From the NCBI RefSeq assembly GCF_900163665.1, contig NZ_FUIA01000016.1, positions 186,001 to 250,000 of the forward strand: 64,000 bases of DNA. Reading direction: 5' to 3'. The notes below the pieces were generated by a model. The model saw nothing but the letters and a program-made list of their open reading frames with translations. It ran no database searches and was not told where the DNA came from. The stretch's first letter is position 1, and every line of letters begins with the position of its first letter. This DNA comes from Frigoribacterium sp. JB110. Its GTDB lineage: Bacteria; Actinomycetota; Actinomycetes; Actinomycetales; Microbacteriaceae. Positions 1-9,231 of this stretch are shown one piece after another. The translations under genes were made by a program, and so were the position numbers.

Positions 1-1854
1 CTGTCGCAGATCGTCAACAAGCTGGCCGAGGAGTACCCGAAGACGGTCGTCGCCGCGACGCTCGACAACATCAAGGACGCGGGCTTCTACTGGGCCACGC
101 GCTCCGGTATCACGGTCGCGCTCTCCGATGTGCTCACGCCGCCGGAGAAGGCGGAGATCGTCGCCGAGCACGAGAAGCTCGCCGCCAAGGTCAACTCGCA
201 GTACGCGAAGGGTCTGATCACGGACGGTGAGCGCCGCCAGGAGCTCATCCAGGTGTGGACCGAGGCCACGGACAAGATCCAGCAGGCCATGCGGGACAAC
301 TTCCCCGAGGACAACACCATCAACCGGATGGTGACGTCTGGTGCGCGAGGCAACTGGCTGCAGATCCGGAACATCGCCGGTATGCGCGGTCTGGTGAACA
401 ACCCGAAGGGCGAGATCATCCCGCGCCCGATCATCTCCTCGTACCGCGAGGGGCTGTCGAACGCGGAGTACTTCATCGCCACGCACGGTGCCCGCAAGGG
501 TCTGGCGGACACCGCCCTCCGTACGGCCGACTCCGGTTACCTCACGCGTCGTCTCGTCGACGTCTCGCAGGACGTCATCATCCGTGAGGACGACTGCGGC
601 ACGTCGAAGGGGCTCGAGTACACGATCGCGGCTCCGGATGCGTCAGGCACGCTGGTCGCGGATGCCAATGTCGAGAACGCGGTCTTCGCCCGGTCGCTTG
701 CGGCCGACGTGGTCGCAGAGGACGGCACGGTGCTCGCTGAGGCCGGTCAGGACATCGGCGACGTGATGATCGAGAAGCTCGTCGCCGGCGGCGTCGAGAG
801 GATCAAGGTCCGTTCGGTGCTCACGTGCGACTCGGCCGTCGGCGTCTGCGCGCAGTGCTACGGCCGCTCGCTCGCGACCGGCAACCTGGTCGACATCGGC
901 GAGGCCGTCGGCATCATCGCGGCGCAGTCGATCGGTGAGCCCGGCACGCAGCTGACGATGCGTACGTTCCACACCGGTGGTTCGGCATCGGCGGATGACA
1001 TCACGCAGGGTCTGCCCCGCGTGCAGGAGCTGTTCGAGGCGCGCACCCCGAAGGGTGCGTCCCCGATCGCCGATGCGGATGGTCGCATCACGATCGAGGA
1101 GACCGAGAAGCAGAAGAAGATCATCCTGACGCCGGACAGCGGCGACGAGGTCCAGTCGTACCCGGTGCTGAAGCGTGCGACGCTTCTCGTCGAGGACGGC
1201 GACCGCGTCAAGGTCGGTCAGCCGCTCCAGGTCGGAACGCTCGACCCCAAGGAGATCATGCGCGTGCAGGGCGCCCGCGAGGTGCAGAAGTACCTCGTCG
1301 GCGGCGTGCAGCGTGTGTACGGCTCGCAGGGTGTGCCGATCCACGACAAGCACATCGAGGTCATCGTGCGGCAGATGCTGCGCAAGGTCACCGTGGTCGA
1401 CCACGGCGAGACCGAGATGCTCCCGGGTGAGATGGTCGACGTGAAGCGCTACCAGGAGCTGAACCGCGCGGCGGTCGCCGAGGGCAAGCGCCCCGCGTCC
1501 GGCCGTCCCGAGCTGATGGGCATCACGAAGGCGTCGCTTGCGACCGAGTCGTGGCTGTCGGCCGCGTCGTTCCAGGAGACGACCCGCGTCCTCACGGAGG
1601 CGGCGCTCCAGGGCAAGCGCGACCCGCTGGTCGGCCTCAAGGAGAACGTCATCATCGGAAAGCTGATCCCCGCGGGAACCGGCCTTTCGAAGTACCGCGA
1701 CGTCGTCGTGGAGGCAACGGAAGAAGCGAAGAGCGAGCGGTACCCCAACCGCATCTTCGCGTCGGACGGTGCGTTCACCGAGGGCGACTACGGCTTCGTG
1801 GACTTCGACGCGTTCTCGTCGGACGACTTCACGACGCCCGGTCAATACAACTGA
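1..1854 (+). CDS. rpoC: RNA polymerase beta-prime subunit, 3' part (partial)
   Basis: Carboxy-terminal 617 residues of the catalytic beta-prime subunit; the gene enters from the left edge, so the NADFDGD active-site aspartates are outside the window. Seen directly: four cysteines at fragment residues 199, 276, 283 and 286 (the last three within [11 protein letters not shown]) that form the second zinc site of bacterial beta-prime, and the trigger-loop segment [20 protein letters not shown] near residue 305. The protein ends FTTPGQYN and is followed by two hairpins, so this is probably the end of the rpoBC transcription unit. Family assignment is certain; only the N-terminus is missing. Confidence 0.99.
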   Translation: MSQIVNKLAEEYPKTVVAATLDNIKDAGFYWATRSGITVALSDVLTPPEKAEIVAEHEKLAAKVNSQYAKGLITDGERRQELIQVWTEATDKIQQAMRDNFPEDNTINRMVTSGARGNWLQIRNIAGMRGLVNNPKGEIIPRPIISSYREGLSNAEYFIATHGARKGLADTALRTADSGYLTRRLVDVSQDVIIREDDCGTSKGLEYTIAAPDASGTLVADANVENAVFARSLAADVVAEDGTVLAEAGQDIGDVMIEKLVAGGVERIKVRSVLTCDSAVGVCAQCYGRSLATGNLVDIGEAVGIIAAQSIGEPGTQLTMRTFHTGGSASADDITQGLPRVQELFEARTPKGASPIADADGRITIEETEKQKKIILTPDSGDEVQSYPVLKRATLLVEDGDRVKVGQPLQVGTLDPKEIMRVQGAREVQKYLVGGVQRVYGSQGVPIHDKHIEVIVRQMLRKVTVVDHGETEMLPGEMVDVKRYQELNRAAVAEGKRPASGRPELMGITKASLATESWLSAASFQETTRVLTEAALQGKRDPLVGLKENVIIGKLIPAGTGLSKYRDVVVEATEEAKSERYPNRIFASDGAFTEGDYGFVDFDAFSSDDFTTPGQYN

Positions 1855-1865
1855 TTGAGGCGAGA

Positions 1866-1889
1866 GCCGAGCGAACTCGTTCGCTCGGC
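1866..1889 (+). terminator. hairpin just after rpoC
   Basis: Ten-bp perfect stem GCCGAGCGAA/TTCGCTCGGC around a CTCG loop, 12 nt after the rpoC stop. There is no T-run behind it, so it may be an mRNA 3'-end stabiliser or the first part of a tandem terminator. Confidence 0.5.
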
Positions 1890-1948
1890 CGAGCCGATTG
1901 AAATTGTTGAGCGACGAAGTCGCGAGCATAACTGACCCAGTACTGACG

Positions 1949-1980
1949 AACGGCCCCGGATCTTCGGATCCGGGGCCGTT
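1949..1980 (+). terminator. rpoC terminator hairpin
   Basis: Fourteen-bp perfect stem (AACGGCCCCGGATC and its complement) closed by a TTCG tetraloop, about 95 bp after rpoC. The right arm ends GTT followed by cgccgttgtg, so the T-run is poor, as is common in high-GC actinobacteria. The stem is symmetrical and could work from either direction. Confidence 0.8.
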
Positions 1981-2029
1981 CGCCGTTGTGGCAGGTCTGT
2001 TCGAGACGGCGAACGTCCGGAGCATCCGA

Positions 2030-2035
2030 TAGCGT
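2030..2035 (+). promoter_or_regulatory. possible -10 box for the gene at 2077
   Basis: TAGCGT fits the actinobacterial TAnnnT -10 pattern and lies after the rpoC terminator. No convincing -35 is visible. Transcription would start near 2042, leaving a leader of about 35 nt. Confidence 0.4.
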
Positions 2036-2076
2036 ATGGGGTTGTCAGTCCGATATACGTGGGGGAACACGCCGAG

Positions 2077-5058
2077 ATGAACGAACCGAGAGACGTCGTG
2101 CACGGAGATGACAACCGACAGGACACTCCGGATGCTCCTGCCGCTGACGGCACGCGCCAGCAGGATGCGGGCGTGAACGGCGACGCGGCTTCCGCGGCGC
2201 AGTCGCCGCAGCGGGACCACGCGCCGCAGGCACCGCCGTCACAGCCGGTGCCTGACCCGTCCGCGGCGCAGACGGCGCCGAACCCGCCCGCGCCGCAGGC
2301 CGGGCATGGAGGCTGGGCGCCTGGCATGCAGCCGGGCTCGGCCGACGGCACGCACGCAGGGCACGGCGGTGCGCCGCAGCAGCCGGGCTACGCCGCTGCC
2401 CCTGTGCATCCGCGCACTCCGTCGCCGCTGGCGGCCAAGGAGCCGTGGATCGCGGCGCTCGCGCATGCGGGGCTGGCCATGGCCGGAGCCGTTGCCGCGA
2501 GCATCGTCGTGGTGGTGCTCGGCATCGTCGGCGTGCAGTTCACGGGCGACGAGGACATCGCCTCGACGGTCGCGTCGCAGTGGTTCCCCATGATCATCCA
2601 GTTCCTCGGCGCCGGCTTCCTCGGCTCGTTCGGCACGACGGTATCGGCGATGGGCTTCACGGTGTCTGCGAGCCTGTTCTTCGTTCCCCTCGTCGTGCCG
2701 GTGTGCGCGGTGCTCGCCGTGCTGCTCTTCGGTCGGCGTGCGACGCCGCCACTGGCAGTGACGCCGCTGTGGCGTGCGGCTGCCGCAGGGATCGCCGGCG
2801 CGGGCTTTGCGATCGTCGTGCTGGTGCTGCAGCTGGCGGCGCCGATCTCGGTCGTCGTGCCGAACGCGCCGGGGGCGAGCGTCCGTGCGATCAGCGTGTG
2901 GAGCATCATCCTCGGCATCGTCATCGTGGCCGCGGCGACGTTCACGGCGCTCAGCCCGCGCGGCGGGACGCGCAGCAGGTGGCGCTCCGGCGCACTCCAG
3001 GCGGTCGAGCACCTCGGCGGCTTCGGCGCGGTTCTCGCGATCGCACTGCTCGTCGTCGTCATGATCGACTCTGGTGGGGATGCGGGCGCGATGCTGCTGC
3101 TCGCGCCAGCGATCCTGCCTCTGCTCGCGGCCGACGCGAGTGCGCTCGGCGCCTTCTCCTCAGTGTCTGCCACGGTGCAGGGCGACATGGGCTCCTACCT
3201 GCCGTTCGATCTGCCGTCGGCGAGCATGACGGTGTTCTCCGACGTGCTCCCGCTCTGGCTCCGCATCGTCGTTCCCCTCCTCGCCCTCGTCGTGCTCGCC
3301 GTCGCGAGCGTGCGGTGGCGCGTCCGCCGCGGCGCGGCGACGGATCCGGTCGGCTGGTTCGTGCTGCCGGCCGGCTATGCCGCATTCGGCATCGTCGTGA
3401 TGATCGCCGGGCGGATCTCCGGAAGCGGCAGCGTCGGAAGTGAGGACTCGGGCATCGCCGGCCTGTTGGGCGGCGAGGGCATGTCGGGAATGTCAGCGAG
3501 CGTATCGCCCGCGGCATGGACCTTCGTGCTGTTCGCCGTGTTCGGCGTCGCCGTTGAGGCGCTCGCGCGCTTCGTCGTACCGCAGCTGGCACGTGCGATG
3601 CCGTTCTGGCTGCTCAGGGCGCTCACCACCGGTGCAGCCGCGGCGCCCGTGGCGGGCCCGGCTCCCGCGCCGCAGGAACCGGCATGGCATCAGTTCGCAC
3701 AGGGCGGCCAGTCCGTTCAGGGCGCGGTGCCACCGCCTCCAGGCGATGTGCCGCCTCCGCCGCCCGCCGGGAACGTGCCGCCGAGGCCGCCCGCCCCAGG
3801 CGGAGCGGTTCCCACAGGGGGCACGGCTTTCGAACCGATGCACCCGCCGGCAGGCGCTTCGCCAGCCGCTGCCGCGGCGCAGAGCGGAGCGGCTCCGGCT
3901 TCTGCCCCTGCACAGGGAGCGGGCGATCCCTTCCAAGCGCTGCTCAGCGGCGACGAGACCCAGCGCGAACCGCTGGGCCGCAGGGCCAAGACGGCGTGGA
4001 TCGCAACGGGCATCTCGGTCGTGGGAGTCATCGTGCTGATCGTCGCGGGCGTCATCGTGCGCGGCCACTTCGCCGGCACGCAGTACTCTCCGCAGGCGAA
4101 AGTCGAGAACTACCTGCAGGCGATCGTCGAGGGGAACGCCTCGGACGCCATGGATCTGTGGGCGCCGAACGTCACGTCGGCGGAGCGCGTGCTGCTCACG
4201 GACGAGATCTATGCCGCCGCCGAGAACCGCCCGACGGAGTTCGAGATCGGCACGGTCACTGAGAGCGGCGACGGCGCATCGATCGCGGCGACGCTCACGG
4301 TCGACAGCAAGAAGTACGATGTGTCGTTCGAGCTCGAGAAGGCCGGAACCGCTGCGGTCGTCTTCGACGACTGGAGGATCGTCTCGGGCCCGCAGCAGAC
4401 CATCAAGATCGGCGACGTGTCGCAGGTCGCCCAGGTCAACGGCGTCGGCGTCGACCTCTCGGAGATCGCGGTCACGGAGTTCGCCGATGAGAACGATCAC
4501 CAGTGGGATGAGCTCGCCGACATCCCCGTCCTGCCTGGCGACTACGTCTTCGCCGCACCGGAGGCGGACGGCCTGTTCACCTACGGAGACGACCAGGTGG
4601 CCAGGGCGCTCCCGAACGCCGACTTCCAGGTCGGCTGGGAGCAGCTGGAGGCACCGCAGTTCGCTTCGTTCACCGCGAAGTGGACCGACGATGCACAGCA
4701 GAAGGCGATCGACCAGGTGCAGGGCCGCATCGACGAGTGCATGAAGTCCGACCAGTTCGTGCCCGAACTGTGCCAGAATTCGCTGACGATGAACGATCCC
4801 GGCTACATGGCCGTCACGGGGATCAAGCGCTCGTGGGAGACAGAGCCGACGCTCACCTTCGAGTCGCGCGACGACGGCGACTTCGTGGTGATCGCCGACG
4901 GTGAGCTGCGCTTCGACTACAAGGAGCGGTTCTCCGACGACGACGAATGGGAATCGGACCACACGACGAGCAGCTCGCCGTTCGGCTGGTACGGCGCGGA
5001 AGTGCTCGTCACGGCTGCCGAGGACGGCACGGTGGCAGCCGACCTGTCGGAGTTCTGA
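2077..5058 (+). CDS. large multi-pass membrane protein of unknown function
   Basis: 993 residues, not recognised. In order: about 115 residues rich in Ala, Pro, Gln and Asp with no hydrophobic run (probably disordered, cytoplasmic); roughly nine hydrophobic segments between residues 120 and 510; a Pro/Gly/Ala-rich linker (about 520-620, with runs such as PPPPGDVPPPPPAGNVPP); one more strong transmembrane helix (WIATGISVVGVIVLIVAGVI, near 645); then about 320 charged residues that are probably extracytoplasmic and carry two cysteines (about residues 888 and 899). I chose ATG 2077 because GGGGGAA lies about 10 nt ahead; an in-frame GTG at 2059 is possible. The design, a membrane bundle plus a tethered outer domain, suggests an envelope or sensing role, but no catalytic motif is visible. 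Confidence 0.75.
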   Translation: MNEPRDVVHGDDNRQDTPDAPAADGTRQQDAGVNGDAASAAQSPQRDHAPQAPPSQPVPDPSAAQTAPNPPAPQAGHGGWAPGMQPGSADGTHAGHGGAPQQPGYAAAPVHPRTPSPLAAKEPWIAALAHAGLAMAGAVAASIVVVVLGIVGVQFTGDEDIASTVASQWFPMIIQFLGAGFLGSFGTTVSAMGFTVSASLFFVPLVVPVCAVLAVLLFGRRATPPLAVTPLWRAAAAGIAGAGFAIVVLVLQLAAPISVVVPNAPGASVRAISVWSIILGIVIVAAATFTALSPRGGTRSRWRSGALQAVEHLGGFGAVLAIALLVVVMIDSGGDAGAMLLLAPAILPLLAADASALGAFSSVSATVQGDMGSYLPFDLPSASMTVFSDVLPLWLRIVVPLLALVVLAVASVRWRVRRGAATDPVGWFVLPAGYAAFGIVVMIAGRISGSGSVGSEDSGIAGLLGGEGMSGMSASVSPAAWTFVLFAVFGVAVEALARFVVPQLARAMPFWLLRALTTGAAAAPVAGPAPAPQEPAWHQFAQGGQSVQGAVPPPPGDVPPPPPAGNVPPRPPAPGGAVPTGGTAFEPMHPPAGASPAAAAAQSGAAPASAPAQGAGDPFQALLSGDETQREPLGRRAKTAWIATGISVVGVIVLIVAGVIVRGHFAGTQYSPQAKVENYLQAIVEGNASDAMDLWAPNVTSAERVLLTDEIYAAAENRPTEFEIGTVTESGDGASIAATLTVDSKKYDVSFELEKAGTAAVVFDDWRIVSGPQQTIKIGDVSQVAQVNGVGVDLSEIAVTEFADENDHQWDELADIPVLPGDYVFAAPEADGLFTYGDDQVARALPNADFQVGWEQLEAPQFASFTAKWTDDAQQKAIDQVQGRIDECMKSDQFVPELCQNSLTMNDPGYMAVTGIKRSWETEPTLTFESRDDGDFVVIADGELRFDYKERFSDDDEWESDHTTSSSPFGWYGAEVLVTAAEDGTVAADLSEF

Positions 5059-5072
5059 CCCGTGGCGCTCGC

Positions 5073-5110
5073 GCCACGGCCCACCGCTCGTCTGAGCGAT
5101 GGGCCGTGGC
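5073..5110 (+). terminator. strong hairpin after the membrane protein gene
   Basis: Arms of 17 nt (GCCACGGCCCACCGCTC pairing with 5094-5110) with one mismatch and a GTCT loop, 15 nt after the stop at 5058. A smaller overlapping hairpin, GTGGCG-CTCG-CGCCAC, sits just upstream. There is no T-run. Confidence 0.7.
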
Positions 5111-5200
5111 GTCTCCGCGGGGCGCACGGACACGCCCGCGCGGCGTGCATCGACCGGGCAACGCGCGGCGAGGCGCCCGAGCGCCGCGGCGGGCACGCGT

Positions 5201-5206
5201 TACGCT
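5201..5206 (+). promoter_or_regulatory. -10 box for the gene at 5249
   Basis: TACGCT, 6 nt before an in-frame GTG (5213) and 42 nt before the preferred ATG (5249). It gives either a leaderless start at 5213 or a short leader carrying the ribosome-binding site at 5235-5243. Confidence 0.5.
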
Positions 5207-5248
5207 CACGGCGTGGGGACCCACACCCGCCGCGAAGAGGAGCATGAG

Positions 5249-6592
5249 ATGAGTGACGCCATGGGTGACAGGAACGACCCGACGACCGGCGAGCCCATCG
5301 AGGCCACCGACCGCCATGACGACGGCACCGAGGAAGCCCGGCTTCCGGAGGTGTCGGCCGAGCAGGCCCCGGAAGACGACCAGCAGGCGGACGCCGTTGC
5401 GGATGAGGCGGAACCGGAAGCACCGGGGGATGAGGCGAACGAGACCGGACAGTCAGTGACGGAGCCTGAGCCGGGCCCGGACGCCGCGGAGACGGCAGAC
5501 GCCGAGCCCGTGGCGGAGACGGCCGAGAGGACCGAACCGGACACCGCCGTGTACGAGCTCGACGACGACGCGCCGTCCGCTGGGCCCGCCGACACCGCTG
5601 AGCCTGCACCAGGTGCCGCCGCGGATGCCGCGGCACCGTCGGGCGGAGCGGCCTCTGCGACCGAGCCGGAGGACGAAGCGGCGACGGAGCCCGCGGCATC
5701 CGGGGCCGACGCCCCTTCCGGCGGTGCGGCCGCCACCGATCCTGACCCGGCAGCGGCAGACACCGAGATGATCGGGTCCGAGGGGGCCGCTGAGCCCGAT
5801 TACGCCGCGCTCGCCGCTGAGCTCGAGGAGTTCGAAGCGCGGCAGGGCGGTGCGGCAGGCGCAGCGACTCCTGCGCACACGGCGCCGACGACCGTCGGCA
5901 GCGGCTGGTTCGAGGAGGCTCCGGAGACGTTCAAAGCCACCGAGCCAGACGACGCGCCCACCGAGGTCGTCGAACCGGTCCAGGAGGCACCGCCGGCCGT
6001 CGTGCCGAACGAACCAACCGCGCACGCCGCTCCCGCACCCGAAGCGGTGATCACGGAGAGCTACGAGCCGCCGCGCAAGCGGGGCAATCGCGTCGCCGCG
6101 CTGCTGATCGGCGTCCCCGCGACGATCGCGTTCACGATCCTGTACGCAGTGGTCGATCTCGCCTATGGCTGGTTCCAGAACGAGGTGGCACTGGAATCGC
6201 TCGTCGATGGGCTGCTCGAGCGCATCTCGGATTCGGCGTTCTGGGTGCCCGTCGTGGTGTTCTTCCTCGCGTTCTGGCTGGTGGGCGTCATCGTCAACCG
6301 CGGCCGCGCCGGCTGGTGGGTCGTGCTCGGCTTCCTGGTCGCCGCGGTGTCGTACGTCGGGTTCGTCGCTGCGCCGGTTCTCACCTACCCGTTCTGGATG
6401 ATCACGCCCAGTGCCGCGAACGAGCAGATGCTCTCGCTGCTGCTGAACCCGGTCGCGATCGGTGTGTTCATCATCGCCCGCGAGGTGACGGTGTGGTTCG
6501 GTGCGTGGGTCGCAGGGCGAGGGCGGAAGATGAAGCGTCTCAATGCGGACGACCGCGCGGAGTACGAGAAGGCGGTCGCCGAGGATCAGTGA
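5249..6592 (+). CDS. acidic low-complexity N-terminus plus four-helix membrane domain, unknown function
   Basis: 447 residues, not recognised. Residues 1 to about 270 are a run of Ala, Glu, Asp, Pro and Thr with almost no hydrophobics, so likely disordered and cytoplasmic. After a basic PPRKRGNR hinge come four hydrophobic helices (ALLIGVPATIAFTILYAVV; FWVPVVVFFLAFWLVGVIV; a third through GWWVVLGFLVAAVSYVGFVA; PVAIGVFIIAREVTVWFGAW), ending with a basic tail (GRGRKMKRLN). ATG 5249 is chosen because GAAGAGGAG precedes it at ideal distance; GTG 5213 is a leaderless alternative. It shares the disordered-head and membrane-bundle plan with the preceding gene, so the two may act together, but this is inference from layout only. 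Confidence 0.7.
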   Translation: MSDAMGDRNDPTTGEPIEATDRHDDGTEEARLPEVSAEQAPEDDQQADAVADEAEPEAPGDEANETGQSVTEPEPGPDAAETADAEPVAETAERTEPDTAVYELDDDAPSAGPADTAEPAPGAAADAAAPSGGAASATEPEDEAATEPAASGADAPSGGAAATDPDPAAADTEMIGSEGAAEPDYAALAAELEEFEARQGGAAGAATPAHTAPTTVGSGWFEEAPETFKATEPDDAPTEVVEPVQEAPPAVVPNEPTAHAAPAPEAVITESYEPPRKRGNRVAALLIGVPATIAFTILYAVVDLAYGWFQNEVALESLVDGLLERISDSAFWVPVVVFFLAFWLVGVIVNRGRAGWWVVLGFLVAAVSYVGFVAAPVLTYPFWMITPSAANEQMLSLLLNPVAIGVFIIAREVTVWFGAWVAGRGRKMKRLNADDRAEYEKAVAEDQ

Positions 6593-6733
6593 CCAGGTGA
6601 CCGGGCCGCGACGCGGCTGAGCCGGGATCGTGCGCAGACAGTGCGTCAGGTCGTTCCGCCCGCCGGACCACGGGTGCAGTTCCAGGGCCCAGGGATTCGC
6701 CTTCCGGCGGCGCGCGAAGGAGGGAACGACCTG

Positions 6734-7201
6734 ATGAACGGCCAGCGCATCAGCCCCGCCGTGGCGACGGCGTTCTCGTCCGCGGCATACGGAGCGCTGC
6801 TGGTGTGCGTGACGGGGTTCGTCTCGCTGTGGACGGATTCTCCCGTGCTCGGTTCCGCGCACATCAGCGTGGTGCCCGCGATGCTCGCCGGTGTCGTCGC
6901 CGTGCTCGCCTTCGCCTGGGCGCTGCTGCGGTCGCTGCGGGAAGCGCGGCCGACGTATCCCGCTGCCGTCCTGGTCGCGCTCGCATCCGGTCTCGCCCAC
7001 ATCGTCTCCCTGTGGCTGCTCGCTGTGGCGTTCGGCGAGGGCGCCGTCGCCGCAACCGCGGCCGTCGGCGCGTCGGTCACGGGCTGGGCGTCGCTGTCCT
7101 TCGTCCTTGTCGCCGCCGTGTGCGCGTGGAGCGGCGTCGCGCTGCGCCGCACGCGTGCCGACCGTCCCCGCTGGCCGTGGGAGCGCCGCGACGAGGAGTG
7201 A
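6734..7201 (+). CDS. small four-helix membrane protein, unknown function
   Basis: 155 residues. Four hydrophobic segments are visible: one near residues 8-32 (AVATAFSSAAYGALLVCVTG), VVPAMLAGVVAVLAFAWALL, AAVLVALASGLAHIVSLWLL and ASLSFVLVAAVCAWSGVALR, with short charged loops and a basic tail. ATG 6734 has a strong GAAGGAGGG site 8 nt ahead; the open frame upstream of it lacks such a site. It resembles small uncharacterised membrane proteins of Microbacteriaceae, but I cannot name a family with confidence. No catalytic or metal-binding motif is seen. Confidence 0.7.
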   Translation: MNGQRISPAVATAFSSAAYGALLVCVTGFVSLWTDSPVLGSAHISVVPAMLAGVVAVLAFAWALLRSLREARPTYPAAVLVALASGLAHIVSLWLLAVAFGEGAVAATAAVGASVTGWASLSFVLVAAVCAWSGVALRRTRADRPRWPWERRDEE

Positions 7202-7214
7202 CCGCCAGCCCGCC

Positions 7215-7283
7215 CGAGATGTGGGGGACGACGTCCGGATGCGCCGTTTCGGACGTCCGGATGTCGAAGAGGCGTGCATCTCG
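7215..7283 (+). repeat. 68-bp palindromic element, copy 1 (forward, 69 bp)
   Basis: Begins CGAGATG and ends GCATCTCG with the internal ATGCGCCG motif, aligning with copies 4, 5 and 7. This is the most diverged copy: the left arm after CGAGATG has decayed (gtgggggacgacg) and the length is 69. It lies between the small membrane protein gene and the gene at 7364. Confidence 0.75.
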
Positions 7284-7351
7284 CAAGCCGGCGGGCAAGC
7301 AGCGACGAGCGGAATCCCGCCGATCTCCCCGCAATCGGTGCCGGATGTGCC

Positions 7352-7357
7352 TACCCT
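7352..7357 (+). promoter_or_regulatory. -10 box, leaderless start of the gene at 7364
   Basis: TACCCT followed by exactly 6 nt and then GTG 7364, the usual geometry of actinobacterial leaderless transcripts. Confidence 0.5.
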
Positions 7358-7363
7358 GGTGGG

Positions 7364-8014
7364 GTGGAGCGTTCGCTGGAGACGCAGGTCAGCCAGGCAG
7401 TTGATGCCTGGCTGCGCTGGTTGCCGCGCTGGGAGCCGGCCACTCACCGCGGCCGTGTCGCTCCGTGCAAGCGCTGCTTCGGATCGCCCGTCCTCGAGGC
7501 AGCGGGGCTGGGCGCTGACGTGCCGCACGGCGTGCAGCACGGGCTGTCCACCAGGGTGAAGACGATCATCGATCGGCACGTCGCCCGCTATACGGAGATG
7601 AACCTCCCCATGCTGCAGGCGGAGCTCGACCAGCAGACGGCCCGCAATCGGGCGCGCAGCTATCGCCCGGACGAAGGGCTCGAGCCGGAGCACGAGGGGA
7701 TGCCGCTCGATCCGGAGCCCGTGCCCGGTGCACCGTTCCTGTTCACGATCGAGGGGCTGGCGACCGAGGCGGCTGCCGATGTGCCCAGCCTTCCTCCGCT
7801 GTCGGAGGAGGCGAAGGCCGCGCTGCGGCAGGAGGTCGCGCTCGCCGACGACTATGCGAACATGGTCGGCCGCGAGGCGTGCCAGCTGCTGGCGGAGCAT
7901 CGGATGCGTGTTCAGCGAGCCGTCTCGGAGTTCGTCGAGCCGCAGGTGGAGAACATGCTCTCAGAGCTCACCCAGTCGCTGGACGCCCCCTTCGACCCTC
8001 GCGACTTCCACTAG
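7364..8014 (+). CDS. conserved-looking soluble protein with CxxC, unknown function
   Basis: 216 residues, no transmembrane segment or signal peptide. The N-terminal third has WLRWLPRWEPATHRGRVAPC with a CKRC pair near residue 38, which could hold zinc or be redox-active. The C-terminal half (EEAKAALRQEVALADDYANM onward) looks helical and ends FDPRDFH. Start chosen as GTG 7364 because a TACCCT -10 box lies 6 nt upstream; the longer frame to 7274 overlaps repeat copy 1 and is unlikely. It precedes the str operon promoter but is a separate unit. No function is assigned. Confidence 0.7.
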   Translation: MERSLETQVSQAVDAWLRWLPRWEPATHRGRVAPCKRCFGSPVLEAAGLGADVPHGVQHGLSTRVKTIIDRHVARYTEMNLPMLQAELDQQTARNRARSYRPDEGLEPEHEGMPLDPEPVPGAPFLFTIEGLATEAAADVPSLPPLSEEAKAALRQEVALADDYANMVGREACQLLAEHRMRVQRAVSEFVEPQVENMLSELTQSLDAPFDPRDFH

Positions 8015-8060
8015 CTGATGTCGGCTTACACCCATCCGGCGCGTCGGCGGCGCATTCCTT

Positions 8061-8089
8061 TTGACCCGGCGTGTCATTCCGCGTAATAT
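8061..8089 (+). promoter_or_regulatory. str operon promoter
   Basis: TTGACC (8061-8066), a 17-bp spacer, then TAATAT (8084-8089): the most consensus-like sigma-70-type promoter in the window. It predicts a start near 8096 and a leader of about 195 nt before rpsL, long enough for regulation. Confidence 0.85.
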
Positions 8090-8292
8090 GAATGGGCGTG
8101 CGCTCGAGCGCGCCCAACTCCGTGCCTCGGTGCGGACACGGGTGCTGGGCGCCGCATCGGGACCGGGCTGCGAACAGTCCGCCCCCACGGCATACCCGCC
8201 ACGTTCCGACCACACCGGGCTTCCCGGGGTTCAGGCGGGTCTTACGTGAAACTTCACGAGCTGTCACCGTGCAGCACTGACAAGGAGAACTA

Positions 8293-8661
8293 GTGCCAAC
8301 TATTCAGCAGTTGGTTCGCAAGGGGCGCCAGTCGAAGAGGACTTCGACGAAGGCGCCTGCTCTGAAGGCGAACCCGCAGCAGGCCGGCGTGTGCACCCGT
8401 GTGTACACCACCACCCCTAAGAAGCCGAACTCGGCGATGCGCAAGGTCGCTCGTGTGAAGCTGCGCAACGGCACGGAGGTCACGGCCTACATCCCCGGTG
8501 AGGGCCACAACCTCCAGGAGCACTCGCTGGTGCTCGTCCGCGGCGGTCGTGTCAAGGACCTCCCCGGTGTCCGTTACAAGATCGTCCGCGGTGCTCTCGA
8601 CACCCAGGCCGTCAAGAACCGTGGCCAGGCTCGCAGCCGCTACGGCGCGAAGAAGGGCTGA
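8293..8661 (+). CDS. rpsL: 30S ribosomal protein S12
   Basis: 122 residues, the normal length for uS12, which sits at the decoding centre and controls tRNA selection accuracy. The streptomycin-relevant regions [10 protein letters not shown] and [14 protein letters not shown] carry the usual lysines, so no classical resistance substitution is seen. GTG start with AAGGAG about 8 nt ahead. First gene of rpsL-rpsG-fusA-tuf, downstream of the promoter at 8061-8089 and a long leader; rpsG follows after 5 nt. Confidence 0.99.
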   Translation: MPTIQQLVRKGRQSKRTSTKAPALKANPQQAGVCTRVYTTTPKKPNSAMRKVARVKLRNGTEVTAYIPGEGHNLQEHSLVLVRGGRVKDLPGVRYKIVRGALDTQAVKNRGQARSRYGAKKG

Positions 8662-8666
8662 CCGCT

Positions 8667-9137
8667 ATGCCACGTAAGGGACCCGCTCCGAAGCGTCCGG
8701 TCGTCAACGACCCGGTCTACGGCGCTCCGATCGTCACGCAGCTCGTCAACAAGATCCTCGTCGACGGCAAGAAGTCGCTCGCCGAGTCGATCGTGTACGG
8801 CGCGCTGCAGGGCGTCGAGGCCAAGAGCGGTCAGGACGCTGTTCCCACGCTCAAGAAGGCGCTCGACAACGTTCGCCCGACGCTTGAGGTCCGCAGCCGC
8901 CGCGTCGGCGGTTCGACCTACCAGGTGCCGGTCGAGGTCAAGCCGCACCGCGCGAACACTCTCGCGCTGCGCTGGCTCGTGAGCTACGCGAAGGGCCGTC
9001 GTGAGAAGACGATGACCGAGCGTCTCATGAACGAGATCCTCGACGCCTCGAACGGCCTGGGTGCCGCGGTCAAGCGCCGCGAGGACACCCACAAGATGGC
9101 CGAGTCGAACCGCGCCTTCGCGCACTACCGCTGGTAA
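8667..9137 (+). CDS. rpsG: 30S ribosomal protein S7
   Basis: 156 residues, the usual length for uS7, which starts assembly of the small-subunit head and contacts E-site tRNA. Recognisable N-terminus [19 protein letters not shown] and C-terminal helix ending [12 protein letters not shown] start 5 nt after rpsL, so probably translationally coupled. In other bacteria S7 is the feedback repressor of this operon; whether that holds here cannot be judged from sequence alone. Confidence 0.99.
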   Translation: MPRKGPAPKRPVVNDPVYGAPIVTQLVNKILVDGKKSLAESIVYGALQGVEAKSGQDAVPTLKKALDNVRPTLEVRSRRVGGSTYQVPVEVKPHRANTLALRWLVSYAKGRREKTMTERLMNEILDASNGLGAAVKRREDTHKMAESNRAFAHYRW

Positions 9138-9231
9138 CCAGCTGTTCACGCAGGTTCCGGATGATCGGAGCCACCGGTCATCCGGAACCCGTCTGGAAAT
9201 TTTCAGCCCTCCTACACGTAAGGACACGCCC

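Noticed and set aside
3493..5196. 567-residue antisense open frame over the large membrane protein gene
   Set aside because: Same reason: shadow of third-position GC bias; His/Arg/Asp-rich with no recognisable fold.
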